A stretch of 64,000 bases of DNA from Saezia sanguinis (lineage in GTDB: Bacteria > Pseudomonadota > Gammaproteobacteria > Burkholderiales > Burkholderiaceae_C). Positions within the stretch are counted from its first letter, which is position 1. Each line of letters opens with the position of its first letter. Shown one piece after another: positions 53,859 through 63,592 of the stretch. The notes below the pieces were generated by a model. The model saw only the letters and a list, made by a program, of their open reading frames with translations. It searched no databases and had not been told where the DNA came from. The position numbers and the translations under genes were made by a program. The stretch covers positions 1 to 64,000 of the forward strand of contig NZ_PQSP01000007.1 of the NCBI RefSeq assembly GCF_003991585.1. Reading direction: 5' to 3'.

Positions 53859-54308
53859 TTAGCTTAAATGTTCCCCGCACGCCGTGCAGGTAAACAGCTT
53901 GGCATCGGCCAGAAAAACCAGATGGCATCCGGGACACTCCTTGCACGCAACCTGCTGCGCCACCGCGTCAACCGCTTCTTTGGCCTGTGGCTCAGGCATA
54001 CCTGCATTCACCAGCTTGTTAGTGATCATCTGCAGCGGCATTCCGGCTGCACCATCACGATACACACTGCGCAGCAACTGCTGCCCGGCCGATTCCTCCA
54101 GCACCGATGTCTGGTACTCGCACTGACACTGCTCACACTGAACATAGCGGCCAAGCTCACGTATTGGGAATGTCGGAATAAAAAACAATGTGAAATAACT
54201 GGCAACCTTGAGCAGACGGTAATTCCGCTCTCCATTGCAGTTGGGGCAAAAAAAGCGCCCGTGCCCAGCCTCTTTGGTACGCCCCTTGGTGCCAAAAATA
54301 AAAATCAT
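53859..54308 (-). CDS. Zinc-ribbon protein
   Basis: The 149-residue protein has one N-terminal zinc ribbon with CPNC and CEQCQCEY around a hydrophobic segment (FTLFFIPTFPIRELGRYV), and a second pair, CPGC and CTAC, at the C-terminus. The hydrophobic stretch may be buried or lie against the membrane. Function is unknown; similar proteins are small regulators or assembly factors. AAGGGG 8 bases upstream supports the ATG at 54308. Confidence 0.75.
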   Translation of the reverse strand: MIFIFGTKGRTKEAGHGRFFCPNCNGERNYRLLKVASYFTLFFIPTFPIRELGRYVQCEQCQCEYQTSVLEESAGQQLLRSVYRDGAAGMPLQMITNKLVNAGMPEPQAKEAVDAVAQQVACKECPGCHLVFLADAKLFTCTACGEHLS

Positions 54309-54413
54309 GCATTTCCCCTTTGTTGCCGTCAGGCACCGCCTGACCATTTTGATTCAGCAGTATACCTATACTGCCAATTTATGTGTGTTCATCTGGCAAC
54401 CACTTTGCATGTG

Positions 54414-55763
54414 TCAAATGGGCGGCAAATTCAAGAAATCTACTGCATCTACAGGTTCAAAAAACCCCCTTTTAGATCTGGTAACATGTATCTGGCCACC
54501 GGTAAGCATCAAATGGTTATCGCCCAACTGCGTCATTACAAACCGGCTTCTTTGATGGTACCCTGATAATATATCAGACCATTTATGAGACAACGGATTC
54601 CAAAGCATGATATGCGGCGTACCGAAACCACCGTCCTGTAACGCTGCAACCCGGCCATCAGCTAACAACAATATATAGTCAATTTGCCTAAAACCAGAAA
54701 CCACTTGTTCCCAGCGATCATTGGCAGTATCGTATACCTCCATTACACCTTGCCACTGCCATTTACGCCCCTCTATTTCCGAATTGCCCACCCGTATTTT
54801 GACAGCGTCACTATTATTGCCCGTGACAACCACTCGACCATCAGGCAATAACAAAGCTTGCGTATCTGCGTGTGTTCCGTGCATAGACGCCACCTGTTGC
54901 CACGCACCAGTAGATGGATCAAACACCTCAACTGAATGCAGCAACGTATCATCAGGGTAAGAAGTCGATCCCCCAGCCGCCAACACCCGCCCGTCATCCA
55001 AAAGTGTCAACGTGTGGGCACGACGTGCATCATGCATCGGTAAGGTTTCCTGCCACTGCGCTTGTGCTATATCTAATATAAAAGCCGAGTTTTCACTGCT
55101 CTTTGAATGATGATTATCTGTGTTTCTCAGGATACCACCACTGACCAGCAATTTGTCTCCTGCCATCAAGACAGCAGTCGAACCGAAATACACTCTCTGT
55201 TCCGGCCTTGCCCTGGCTTCAGCAATCAACAGCGGTCTTTGCTGCTGGTACACAGCCCCCTCTAGCCAGCCCTGCTCTCCTGCTTTCATAGGAGAAGCCG
55301 CCAGCCAGCGATCAGCCTGAATGTCATAAAGAAATACCTGGTCCATCAAGGTCCTGCCAAACCGCACATGGCCATATACCAATACTCGCCCATCGTTCAA
55401 CTGCCACATATACTCAGGAAACATGGGTTCAGGCATATCAGCAACACGCCGCCAGAACCGATTTTCCGGATCATACATTTCTGCCGAACTCAACATGCGC
55501 GCACTATCAGGAGTTCCTCCCACCGCCAGTACCCTGCCATCGCGCAATGTTAATGCTTTATGCTCAAAGCGCGGTACACACAACGCAGAATAATGGCTTT
55601 TAGGAGGAGGATCGCGGGAAATGGAAAACACCACACAACCAACCACCAGCAGCACAAGCAGCAGCCATTTCAACGCAAAAATGTGATAGCCACCCTGAAA
55701 CGAAGCCTCCTTGCCCGCTGGTATGCTGGATGCCATTTCATTGTTGATTTGATAGACTTTCAT
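54414..55763 (-). CDS. Kelch-repeat protein, membrane-anchored
   Basis: The 449-residue protein has one N-terminal membrane anchor (LKWLLLVLLVVGCVVFSI) and about seven kelch repeats (DGRVLAVGG, DGRVLVYGH, DGRVLAAGG, DGRVVVTGN and variants), enough for one seven-bladed beta-propeller. It is the last of three kelch genes in tandem. Such propellers bind proteins or polysaccharides outside the cell or in the periplasm. Repeat conservation is weaker than in the other two. The start at 55763 has a modest AGGG ribosome-binding site. Confidence 0.85.
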   Translation of the reverse strand: MKVYQINNEMASSIPAGKEASFQGGYHIFALKWLLLVLLVVGCVVFSISRDPPPKSHYSALCVPRFEHKALTLRDGRVLAVGGTPDSARMLSSAEMYDPENRFWRRVADMPEPMFPEYMWQLNDGRVLVYGHVRFGRTLMDQVFLYDIQADRWLAASPMKAGEQGWLEGAVYQQQRPLLIAEARARPEQRVYFGSTAVLMAGDKLLVSGGILRNTDNHHSKSSENSAFILDIAQAQWQETLPMHDARRAHTLTLLDDGRVLAAGGSTSYPDDTLLHSVEVFDPSTGAWQQVASMHGTHADTQALLLPDGRVVVTGNNSDAVKIRVGNSEIEGRKWQWQGVMEVYDTANDRWEQVVSGFRQIDYILLLADGRVAALQDGGFGTPHIMLWNPLSHKWSDILSGYHQRSRFVMTQLGDNHLMLTGGQIHVTRSKRGFFEPVDAVDFLNLPPI

Positions 55764-55821
55764 GTGCGGCTACCCTGTCTGTTCAGTCCGTATGCTCAAT
55801 TCATATGTTTGTCGCGGCACA

Positions 55822-57006
55822 TCATGGTTCCAACGTCAATGCTTCCACCGAACTCAGTCCGCCGGAAAGCGATTCTCCTCCAACCACCAGCAAACGCCCA
55901 TCGGACAGTACAGTCGCGCTGTGTCCCATGCGCTCCTGCGTCATGGCCGCTCCCACACCCCACCGGCGGGCGACAGGATCATACACCTCCACGCTTGCCA
56001 GAGGGGCATTGACACGCATCACAGGCGTTCCACCACCCACAATCCAGACGCGCCCGTCACGCAACAAGCTCGCCGTATGCTCGGAGCGAGGTTCCAGTAA
56101 AAATCCCGAAACATCCCATACAGATGCACCACGATAAAGCTCCGCTGTATTTCTAATTTCTGGTCGGGACGTCTGTGCCTGCGACTGCCGGGTACCCATT
56201 CCTGCTGCAACCAGAACCGCCCCATCCTCCAGCAACGTAGCCGCGTGCATATAACGCGAGTCAAACATCTCCCCGGCTGGCTGCCAGACGTTTTGTATCG
56301 GATCATAAATTTCCGCATGACTCAAAGCAATCTCCATATTCCCCTGTATAGTCACCCCTCCAACAACCAGCACACGTCCGTCAGCCAATATAATAGCCGT
56401 GTGCAACATGCGTGCTTCATGCATGGCTGCGGCTGGCAACCAGCGTCTCTGCTGCGGATCATACAGCTCAGCACTGTTCAGCGCGACAGGTCGGCCACCT
56501 TGTGGCTGTGCCCCGCCCATCACCAGCACCCGGCCATCGTGCAACAAAACCGCCGCGTGCATAACTCGCTGCTGCGTAGCCGATGAATCCACTATCAACC
56601 ATTGCCGCCGCTCTGGCTCATAAAGCTCAGCCTGCACCGCTGTTGAGCGGGTGTCTGCCACTCCGCCAACCACCAATACGCGACCGTCCTGCAAACGTGT
56701 GGCCGTATGAAACAGGCGTGCCACTTCCATATCAGGTAAGGGTATCCATGTATCTTGTGCAGGCACATACAGTTCAGCACTGGCATGTGATCGGGCAGGC
56801 TGATACCGTTTGCCCGGCAACATCCCCCCAACCACCAGTACGCTCCCATCTTCAAGCAGCGTAGCCGTATGCCGGGAACGTGCAGTCTGCATCGGTGCCA
56901 GTGTCAGCCATTGCCCTGCCCGTGTATCGTCAGGGCGGTCAACCCTGCTCTGTGCCAATGCCGCTGCCCCACTCAATACGAGCATAAGCGCCAACATCCA
57001 GTCCAT
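55822..57006 (-). CDS. Kelch-repeat exported protein
   Basis: The 394-residue protein has a signal peptide (DWMLALMLVLSGAAALAQS) and seven well-conserved kelch units with HTATLLEDGSVLVVGG and AELYDP as the repeat core. It should fold as a seven-bladed beta-propeller in the periplasm or outside. The ATG at 57006 gives a normal signal sequence; an in-frame ATG at 57150 would place 48 cytosolic residues before it. It is the middle gene of the kelch operon. Confidence 0.87.
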   Translation of the reverse strand: MDWMLALMLVLSGAAALAQSRVDRPDDTRAGQWLTLAPMQTARSRHTATLLEDGSVLVVGGMLPGKRYQPARSHASAELYVPAQDTWIPLPDMEVARLFHTATRLQDGRVLVVGGVADTRSTAVQAELYEPERRQWLIVDSSATQQRVMHAAVLLHDGRVLVMGGAQPQGGRPVALNSAELYDPQQRRWLPAAAMHEARMLHTAIILADGRVLVVGGVTIQGNMEIALSHAEIYDPIQNVWQPAGEMFDSRYMHAATLLEDGAVLVAAGMGTRQSQAQTSRPEIRNTAELYRGASVWDVSGFLLEPRSEHTASLLRDGRVWIVGGGTPVMRVNAPLASVEVYDPVARRWGVGAAMTQERMGHSATVLSDGRLLVVGGESLSGGLSSVEALTLEP

Positions 57007-57136
57007 CACAAAACCACCCCATACCGCGAGCTGTCCGCACTTCGCGGGCGGCTTGGCACAATGGCACTCCATCTTATGCGATGTAGATTTTTTTAATGCC
57101 CATGCTTTCTGCCCCTTCCACTGTGTTGCATTCAAT

Positions 57137-58348
57137 TTATTTCTCCTCATACAATAATGCAGGCAACGGTGTACCATCCGAGCCAACCCCGCCAATCACC
57201 AACACACGCTGATCCGGCAGCAGCAGTGCATGATGCCCTGCCCGTGCCTGGGGCAAAGGCACACCGACCTCCCAGCGTCTTAAAACCGGATCATATATTT
57301 CCACAGCAGACAACGCCGATGACTGAGGTGCCTGATCATAGCGAAGCTGTTGCGCCCTACCTCCAGCCACCAGCACCCGTCCATCAGCCAGCAAGGTAGT
57401 GGAATGATTCACCCGAGGCTGTAGCATAGGTTCCCCTTCCTGCCATTTCCCGCTGGCCGGGTCAAACAGTGCACACGCACCGATAACCTCTGCATCGTCG
57501 CCGATTAAATCCATTTTCCCGATGCCCCCTGCCAGCATCACCCGGCCATCATGCAGCATTGCCTGCCCGAATTTCTGCCACACATGCTTCCATGGCATCG
57601 CCTGCGTCCAACGTCCCTCTTGCAGATCGTACATCAGCACAGACTCACGTGCCATGCGCATATCCGATACGCCAAACAACCAAACGCGCCCATCCTGCAA
57701 CAACTGCAGATGGGGTGCAAATACTGTTGCCTCATCAGCATAAGGAGAAATCTGCTGCCAGAGCCTGGCAACCGGATCATAAATGGCTGCCATCCCCATG
57801 GGTTCCCCAACAGCACCTCTCAATAAGCGACGCCCGACGACCAGCGCTCGCCCGTCAGGCAAAGCCACTGCACCGTGAGGCTCCATCGCGTGTGGCGGCT
57901 CCACCACTGCCCAGGAGTTTTCCTGCGGGTCATACACCTCCAGGTGCTCCACACTGTATGGACGGCCATCGCGCATCTGCATACCGCCCACCACCAATAC
58001 ATGTCCGCCGATTAAAGACAGCGCCTGATATCCATAACGTGGTTCATGCATCACAGCAACAGACTGCCATTGGTTTGCCTGCTGGTCATAAATCGCTGCC
58101 TGCTCTTCAAAACGCGGCGGTTCATCGCCGGCCTTTCTGCTCCCCAGAACCAGCACCTTACCACCGGCCAAGCCACTGTACGCCCCCGGCTGGATCAATA
58201 CCGCTGCATCTATTCTGGATATCACCGGCAAAGGCGTTACCGGCTCCCAGTGTCCTTGCTGCTCTTGTCGGCATCCCCCCATCAGCAACACAAGGACAAG
58301 TGCCAGCAACAGCCACGCGCATGATCTCCGCCATTGCGCATCCATCAT
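57137..58348 (-). CDS. Kelch-repeat lipoprotein
   Basis: The 403-residue protein has a lipobox (LLLALVLVLLMGGC) and seven kelch units (KVLVLGS, HVLVVGG, DGRALVVGR, DGRVWLFGV, DGRVMLAGG, DGRVLVAGG, DQRVLVIGG). So it is a lipid-anchored propeller. It is the first gene of the kelch operon, with a TATAAT box 76 bases upstream. Confidence 0.87.
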   Translation of the reverse strand: MMDAQWRRSCAWLLLALVLVLLMGGCRQEQQGHWEPVTPLPVISRIDAAVLIQPGAYSGLAGGKVLVLGSRKAGDEPPRFEEQAAIYDQQANQWQSVAVMHEPRYGYQALSLIGGHVLVVGGMQMRDGRPYSVEHLEVYDPQENSWAVVEPPHAMEPHGAVALPDGRALVVGRRLLRGAVGEPMGMAAIYDPVARLWQQISPYADEATVFAPHLQLLQDGRVWLFGVSDMRMARESVLMYDLQEGRWTQAMPWKHVWQKFGQAMLHDGRVMLAGGIGKMDLIGDDAEVIGACALFDPASGKWQEGEPMLQPRVNHSTTLLADGRVLVAGGRAQQLRYDQAPQSSALSAVEIYDPVLRRWEVGVPLPQARAGHHALLLPDQRVLVIGGVGSDGTPLPALLYEEK

Positions 58349-58423
58349 ACGGACGCCCCCAAGACACTCCCCGACCCTGATATGACGCGCATGACTTTTC
58401 CTTTATTCACCCACAATAAATTC

Positions 58424-58429
58424 ATTATA
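58424..58429 (-). promoter_or_regulatory. -10 box of the kelch operon
   Basis: TATAAT on the minus strand, 76 bases before the ATG at 58348. The -35 (CTGTAA, 17-base spacer) is weak. Confidence 0.45.
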
Positions 58430-58762
58430 CACAGTTATTTCTATAATTACAGAAATTTAATTAGAAAAATGTGAGACCAACAAGCCCCGCAATCTGCCCT
58501 TGCTTCAAACAAGACAATACTTAAGCGAAAATATGCCGCAACAGCAGCATAAACACCTGCCTTGCCAAAGCACTTTGCGCCAAAAGACTGAGATATACCC
58601 CCATTTCACCAGACCGTTAAGCAACCCGTTAAGCGTACCCATGCCTCCCCAAGCCTCTTGTGTTTTGCTATACTCAAAGTAAAAGCATTGCTCTCTCTGC
58701 CTAGTCATCGGTGGCTGGCAGCGGGAAACAGCAATATGCATTTAACACAAGGAACCAGAGAC
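58430..58762. other. Intergenic region with a possible promoter
   Basis: No gene is supported. TGCTATACT at 58666-58674 is an extended -10 box about 90 bases before the ATG at 58763; no -35 matches. Confidence 0.35.
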
Positions 58763-59191
58763 ATGAGCACCAACAAGCCTGCACACGGCACCACAGAAGA
58801 CAACATTGAAATTCAAAAACTGTTTCATGCCCTGAAAGTCGACCCGCTGGCCTGGGCCAAATGGTATATGGAAGAGGCCAACAAGCGTCGCCGTCCCTCG
58901 GAAATACTGGCTCAGCACCGCCAGGAAGCTATTCACATCATTGAAGAGCACAAAGGCCTGAACCCGCGCGTATTCGGTTCTGTTGCGCGGGGGGATGACA
59001 CCATCAACAGCGACATCAATATCATGATTGATGCGCAGGAGTGCTCCATGGTCGACCTGGGACGCATGCGTACCGACTTGCAAAAGCTGCTGGGTGTACC
59101 TGTCAGCCTGATCCCGTCGGATTTCATGTTCCCGCAGATTGAGCAGGCAACCACCGTACAGACCATTCCGCTGGACAAATTCCCCAAGTAA
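58763..59191 (+). CDS. Nucleotidyltransferase-fold (MNT-like) protein with Asn in the catalytic site
   Basis: The 142-residue protein carries GSVARGDDTINSDINIMID (about residues 72-90), the GSxxRG...SDxD motif of minimal nucleotidyltransferases. The second catalytic Asp is Asn here (SDIN), so metal binding may be weak or lost. MNT proteins are usually the antitoxin of HEPN toxins, adding AMP to them; no HEPN gene is adjacent. The N-terminal helical part (WAKWYMEEANKRRRPSEILA) is extra. AAGGA precedes the ATG at 58763. Confidence 0.75.
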   Translation: MSTNKPAHGTTEDNIEIQKLFHALKVDPLAWAKWYMEEANKRRRPSEILAQHRQEAIHIIEEHKGLNPRVFGSVARGDDTINSDINIMIDAQECSMVDLGRMRTDLQKLLGVPVSLIPSDFMFPQIEQATTVQTIPLDKFPK

Positions 59192-59313
59192 ATCAGCCCT
59201 GCTTTTCACTGATGCCGAAACAGTGTATCTGTTTCGGCATTTTCATTTGCAATAAGCCTCTTTGGCACAGCATGCCTTGCGCCACCAGATCATACGGACA
59301 TAATTCGCAGACA

Positions 59314-59322
59314 TGTTATGCT
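59314..59322 (+). promoter_or_regulatory. Extended -10 of the 59355 gene
   Basis: TGTTATGCT at 59314-59322 with CGGACA 16 bases upstream of the hexamer. It lies 33 bases before the ATG. Confidence 0.35.
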
Positions 59323-59354
59323 TGCCACAGCGCTAACCGAAGGGCATGATTGAT

Positions 59355-60722
59355 ATGAGCAACAAACTGATCCGTGAAGTCAAAGGAAATGAGCTTTTAA
59401 TTGACGCGCTGGCACAGGCAATCATGTCAGGCCGGCCATTCCGGCAAGCCACAGACTCTCCTTATGCTTTTATACTGGCTGACGACGTAGAATGCCTGGG
59501 GCTCCATGTGCTTCAATATGTTTTAGAACAAAAACCGTTTGACCTACAGAAGTGCACCGCATTTTGTGACCTGTTCAGAAAGCACACCCATGAGAGTTTA
59601 TATGCGCTCAGTAGTGCATTTTCAAAATGGACAAACCAGCATGTGATACAGCCCTATTTTGACTGCCAGAGCAACGGCTGGAGAAAAACTTACACCGTCA
59701 AGCCGGAAGCTAAAACATCGGTAGATCCAAGCGTTTTGCACTTTCTTTGTTACATGGCTATTCACTATTTGAAATATGGCGCCAGTTTTGAAAGCATTAC
59801 CGCTGAATGCTATTTCGACTATGTTTGCCAGCTTGGGGGTACGGCGTTGGTCGAACAGCTCAAACAAAATGGCTCGGGTACGCTGCCGCAAAAGTTAACC
59901 CGATATTACGACGACGATATCGACTGTACCGCCAACGACGTGACAGCATGTATCAGCATTCAGTTACACCACGATACACAGCAGGCTTACCGAAAAGCGC
60001 TGCAGTTCATCATTACCCTGTTCAAAGAAACCGATTTTCCGCACAGCTACTACATTCAATTCAACAGTCCGAATATCTCTTATCTGCCAATAGAAGACCT
60101 GCCGCAGACCGGTGCCCACGCCTTGTTTGCCGGTGCAGTGCAGTATTCTGATTTGCATCCGCTGATCGCTGAATATGCGAACACCGTCATGCGCATATGG
60201 CATTGGTATACCGACCTGGAAGAACACGATGCCAGCGCGATGCCGTCCACCTTTGCCGTTTTTGCGCTTGGGCTGGCTGGCAGGCAATACTTCCCTCTTG
60301 TCAGCCGCTACATGCAAACCTGCGATGAAGAGCACCAAACAGTTCAGCCGCCATTCACCACGGCTTTCATTGGGCAATACGGCATAGACGCGCAAAGCCT
60401 TGCCGTATTCGTTGACTGCATTTTGTCTATGGAAGAACATCCGCCTGTTGAAGGCGTTGCCCAACTGATGGCGAATACCACCTGTTTACAGGATCTGCTG
60501 AAAATCAAAAACGATTTCTCAGACCGCCTTCGCTACAAAGATCTGGACGAACGCACACGCAATGATGCTGATGAATTGAACAGTCTGCAAAACATTCTAT
60601 GGGAACAAATCTGTTACGCCATTTGGGGCTTACCCGAAACATGGCCGGATATCATTGAACAGGCTCCGCCACAGCTCCGGCCACTGTACCAGCAGATTTT
60701 AACCACTGCCGATGACGAATAA
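59355..60722 (+). CDS. Unknown protein (455 aa)
   Basis: I do not recognise this protein with confidence. It has no signal or membrane segment and a mixed alpha-helical composition (HFLCYMAIHYLKYGASFESI, AYRKALQFIITLFKETDF). WTNQHVIQPYFDCQSNGWRK and the C-terminal LWEQICYAIWGLPETWPDII are possible landmarks for a search. It might belong to one of the large DUF families of polymorphic-toxin neighbourhoods. AGGG 10 bases upstream favours the ATG at 59355 over 59346. It is monocistronic. Confidence 0.65.
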   Translation: MSNKLIREVKGNELLIDALAQAIMSGRPFRQATDSPYAFILADDVECLGLHVLQYVLEQKPFDLQKCTAFCDLFRKHTHESLYALSSAFSKWTNQHVIQPYFDCQSNGWRKTYTVKPEAKTSVDPSVLHFLCYMAIHYLKYGASFESITAECYFDYVCQLGGTALVEQLKQNGSGTLPQKLTRYYDDDIDCTANDVTACISIQLHHDTQQAYRKALQFIITLFKETDFPHSYYIQFNSPNISYLPIEDLPQTGAHALFAGAVQYSDLHPLIAEYANTVMRIWHWYTDLEEHDASAMPSTFAVFALGLAGRQYFPLVSRYMQTCDEEHQTVQPPFTTAFIGQYGIDAQSLAVFVDCILSMEEHPPVEGVAQLMANTTCLQDLLKIKNDFSDRLRYKDLDERTRNDADELNSLQNILWEQICYAIWGLPETWPDIIEQAPPQLRPLYQQILTTADDE

Positions 60723-61385
60723 ACCACAGAAAATCCGGCTGCATATCCTTGCTCCTTCTGCCCTTGCCTGATGCACGCAGCAGGCTTATCCATGGCCGGT
60801 TAACCCCACTTGCCAAAAGATACAACCCCAAACCAATATCCCAGGAATACAAGGGCAGATTGCTTGCAAGCCAAAAAGCAGCCCTTAAAATATAAGGGTA
60901 AACCCTTTATTTTCTATGGCGCCATTCTGCTTCTGGCTGCACTGCCTGGTTCACATTTGGAAAACACAGCCAAGCATATTCTAAAAAGCAACCACAAAGG
61001 TTTACCCACAGCGTCTTAAAAAGTTCTGCTTTCTATCAACTTACAACATATCGCGTAAACCCTAATTGACGAAAAATCCGTTTTTTAAATTCGCAGAGGT
61101 TTTACCTCGCTCTGCGAATTGTTCTTACCTCTTTTCCAGAGTCCGTCCTAGGATATAGGTTTTCAGTCAACGCAGATTCAGACAGAATACGTTCATCTTG
61201 GCTGTCAATGGCCTGTGGACACTGTTTTCCCGGTACATCTCAGCACAGAAAAGACCCCTTGCACCTTCACCAACCCGTCAGGCCTGCCCTGCGGATGGCT
61301 ATTTAGAATGTTGTGCCATTGTGCTGACCATCTGCCAATGGCATTCAAGGTGCCGTTGGCGTAAGTTATTTAAAAAGGATCTGTT
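60723..61385. other. 660-bp gap with a hairpin before putP
   Basis: No gene is supported. AATTCGCAGAG (61088-61098) and CTCTGCGAATT (61110-61120) form an 11-bp perfect stem followed by GTTCTTACCTCTTTT, a likely terminator or leader structure. TTGACG at 61066-61071 might be a -35 for putP without a clear -10. Confidence 0.45.
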
Positions 61386-62918
61386 ATGGATGTAGGTACT
61401 CCCCTCATCATTACCTTTGTGCTTTATATCGCGCTGATGATTCTGATCGGACTCATCGCATACCGTTCCACCAACAACCTGTCAGACTATATTCTGGGTG
61501 GCCGTAAATTAGGTGGCCTGGTAACCGGTTTATCGGCCGGTGCTTCTGACATGAGCGGCTGGCTGCTCATGGGGCTGCCTGGTGCGGTATTTGTATCCGG
61601 TATTGCCGAAAGCTGGATTGCCATCGGTCTGATACTGGGTGCATGGTGCAACTGGCTGTTTGTTGCCGGGCGCCTGCGTGTGCATACCGAGTACAACGAT
61701 AACGCACTGACGCTGCCGGACTACTTCACCAGCCGTTTTGAAGACCGCTCACGCATCCTGCGCATCATTTCGGCACTGGTCATTCTGATCTTCTTTACCG
61801 TTTACTGTGCTTCCGGTGTTGTCGCCGGAGCCAAACTGTTCAACTCCACCTTCAACATTGATTACTCCACCGCACTGTGGGTTGGCGCTGCAGCCACCAT
61901 TTTCTATGTGTTCATTGGCGGCTTTCTGGCTGTCAGCTGGACTGATACGGTGCAGGCCACGCTGATGATTTTTGCACTGCTGATCACCCCGGTCATGGTG
62001 ATACTGGCCATTGGTGATTTCTCTGGCACCATCGAAACCATCAAGCAGATTGATCCGGACAATATCAACATGTTCAAAGGCATATTTGATAACGGCTTCA
62101 TTCCGGGCATGGTGATCTTCCTTTCGCTTGTTGGCTGGGGCCTGGGTTACGTCGGGCAGCCGCATATTCTGGTGCGCTTCATGGCGGCCAAATCAGTCAA
62201 AACCATGAAAAGCGCCCGCCGCATCGGCATGACCTGGATGATTCTGTGCCTGGCCGGTGCGGTAGCCGTCGGGTTCTTTGGCATTGGTTACTTTGCCCAG
62301 CATCCGGAACTGGCCGGCCCGGTTACCAATACCGTGGCGGGTGACAACAAGCATGAAGCCATCTTTTTGGAACTGGTCAAACTGCTGTTCAACCCATGGG
62401 TTGGCGGTGTGGTGCTCTCCGGCGTGCTGGCTGCGGTCATGAGCACCCTGAGCTGCCAGTTGCTGGTATGCTCCAGCGCCCTGACAGAAGACCTCTATAA
62501 AGGCTTTGTGCGCCCCAATGCCAGCCAGAAAGAACTGGTCTGGTTTGGCCGTGCCATGGTGCTGGTCATTGCGCTGGTGGCCATCGCCATTGCCTACAAC
62601 CCGCAAAGCAAAGTGCTGGGACTGGTTTCCAATGCATGGGCCGGGTTTGGCGCATCATTCGGCCCGGTCATTGTGCTTTCGCTGTTATGGAAACGCATTA
62701 CCCGCAACGGCGCACTGGCCGGAATGCTGGTCGGCGCACTGACCGTGATCGTCTGGATTGCCAATGACAAATTCGGCACCGGGCTGTACGAAATCATTCC
62801 CGGCTTCCTGTTCAGCTGCATTGCCATTGTGGTGGTCAGCCTGATGGGTAAAGAACCTTCCGCATCCATCCAGAAACGCTTTGAAGAAGCAGACCGGCAA
62901 TACAAGCTGGAAAAATAA
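61386..62918 (+). CDS. putP: Sodium/proline symporter
   Basis: The 510-residue SSS-family transporter has about 13 membrane helices. LSAGASDMSGWLLMGLPGAV is the PutP signature around the Na+ and proline site, and GWGLGYVGQPHILVRFMAAK is the second conserved segment. It imports proline with Na+ for use as nutrient or osmoprotectant. AAGGATCTGTT precedes the ATG. No putA is adjacent. A bidirectional terminator follows. Confidence 0.96.
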   Translation: MDVGTPLIITFVLYIALMILIGLIAYRSTNNLSDYILGGRKLGGLVTGLSAGASDMSGWLLMGLPGAVFVSGIAESWIAIGLILGAWCNWLFVAGRLRVHTEYNDNALTLPDYFTSRFEDRSRILRIISALVILIFFTVYCASGVVAGAKLFNSTFNIDYSTALWVGAAATIFYVFIGGFLAVSWTDTVQATLMIFALLITPVMVILAIGDFSGTIETIKQIDPDNINMFKGIFDNGFIPGMVIFLSLVGWGLGYVGQPHILVRFMAAKSVKTMKSARRIGMTWMILCLAGAVAVGFFGIGYFAQHPELAGPVTNTVAGDNKHEAIFLELVKLLFNPWVGGVVLSGVLAAVMSTLSCQLLVCSSALTEDLYKGFVRPNASQKELVWFGRAMVLVIALVAIAIAYNPQSKVLGLVSNAWAGFGASFGPVIVLSLLWKRITRNGALAGMLVGALTVIVWIANDKFGTGLYEIIPGFLFSCIAIVVVSLMGKEPSASIQKRFEEADRQYKLEK

Positions 62919-62967
62919 ATACCAGTAAATAACATTTACTGCGCTTTACCATCTTTTCCAAAGCTTT

Positions 62968-63000
62968 AAAGCCCTGGCAGCAACAGTTGCCGGGGCTTTT
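62968..63000. terminator. Terminator after putP
   Basis: AAAGCCCTGGCA and TTGCCGGGGCTTT pair around a short loop and end in TTTT. It separates putP from the convergent acetyltransferase gene. Confidence 0.8.
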
Positions 63001-63049
63001 CACATGCCAAGCTACACCTTGCTTCAAACAGCCGGCGCATTCAGCTTTA

Positions 63050-63592
63050 TCAATGCAACTGCATCCACTCTTCCCGCGTGATTTCCCAGACTTGGGTTGG
63101 CAATACCCCTGACACATAACGCTTGTCTGTCATGCCGATCTGACGCATGCCGCTGTGCTCGGAAATTTTGACAGAAGCCACATTATCAATGGCCTTGTAC
63201 ACACGCAGGCGCGGCTTTTGCAGCACCTCAAACCAGAACGCTGTCACGCAGGCACAGGCTTGTGTCGCCAGCCCCTGGCGCTGCCATGGTGGTGCAATCC
63301 AGAAGCCCCGGTTTTCATCTTCCCTGTCATGCAGACTGATCACGCCGATTAAATCGGCCGGCTGCCGTTTGTGCCGGATAGACCAGTACCAGCCCCGTCC
63401 GGCCGCCACATCCGGCTGCACAACATCACAGATAAACCTCTGTGCACCATCGGCCGGATAAGGCCATGGCACCACATCGGACAAAAACCGCACAATGCCC
63501 CACTGTGGAAACAATGCCTGCACCGCCGGTGCATCTTCGGGCACCAGCGGATATAAGCATAACTGCGGCGTTTCAAGTACGGGAACAGGCAT
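63050..63592 (-). CDS. GNAT-family acetyltransferase (RimJ/RimL-like)
   Basis: The protein of about 180 residues starts MPVPVLETPQLCLYPLVPED, like RimJ-type enzymes. The acetyl-CoA loop is APPWQRQGLATQA (Q/RxxGxA). VASVKISEHSGMRQIG is the typical C-terminal motif. It acetylates a protein N-terminus or a small amine; the substrate is unknown. AAGGA upstream favours the ATG at 63592 over a start 35 codons earlier. Confidence 0.9.
   Translation of the reverse strand: MPVPVLETPQLCLYPLVPEDAPAVQALFPQWGIVRFLSDVVPWPYPADGAQRFICDVVQPDVAAGRGWYWSIRHKRQPADLIGVISLHDREDENRGFWIAPPWQRQGLATQACACVTAFWFEVLQKPRLRVYKAIDNVASVKISEHSGMRQIGMTDKRYVSGVLPTQVWEITREEWMQLH

Noticed and set aside
58505-58741. Minus-strand gene upstream of the MNT-like gene
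   Set aside because: Composition is not protein-like, no ribosome-binding site, and it overlaps the likely promoter region.
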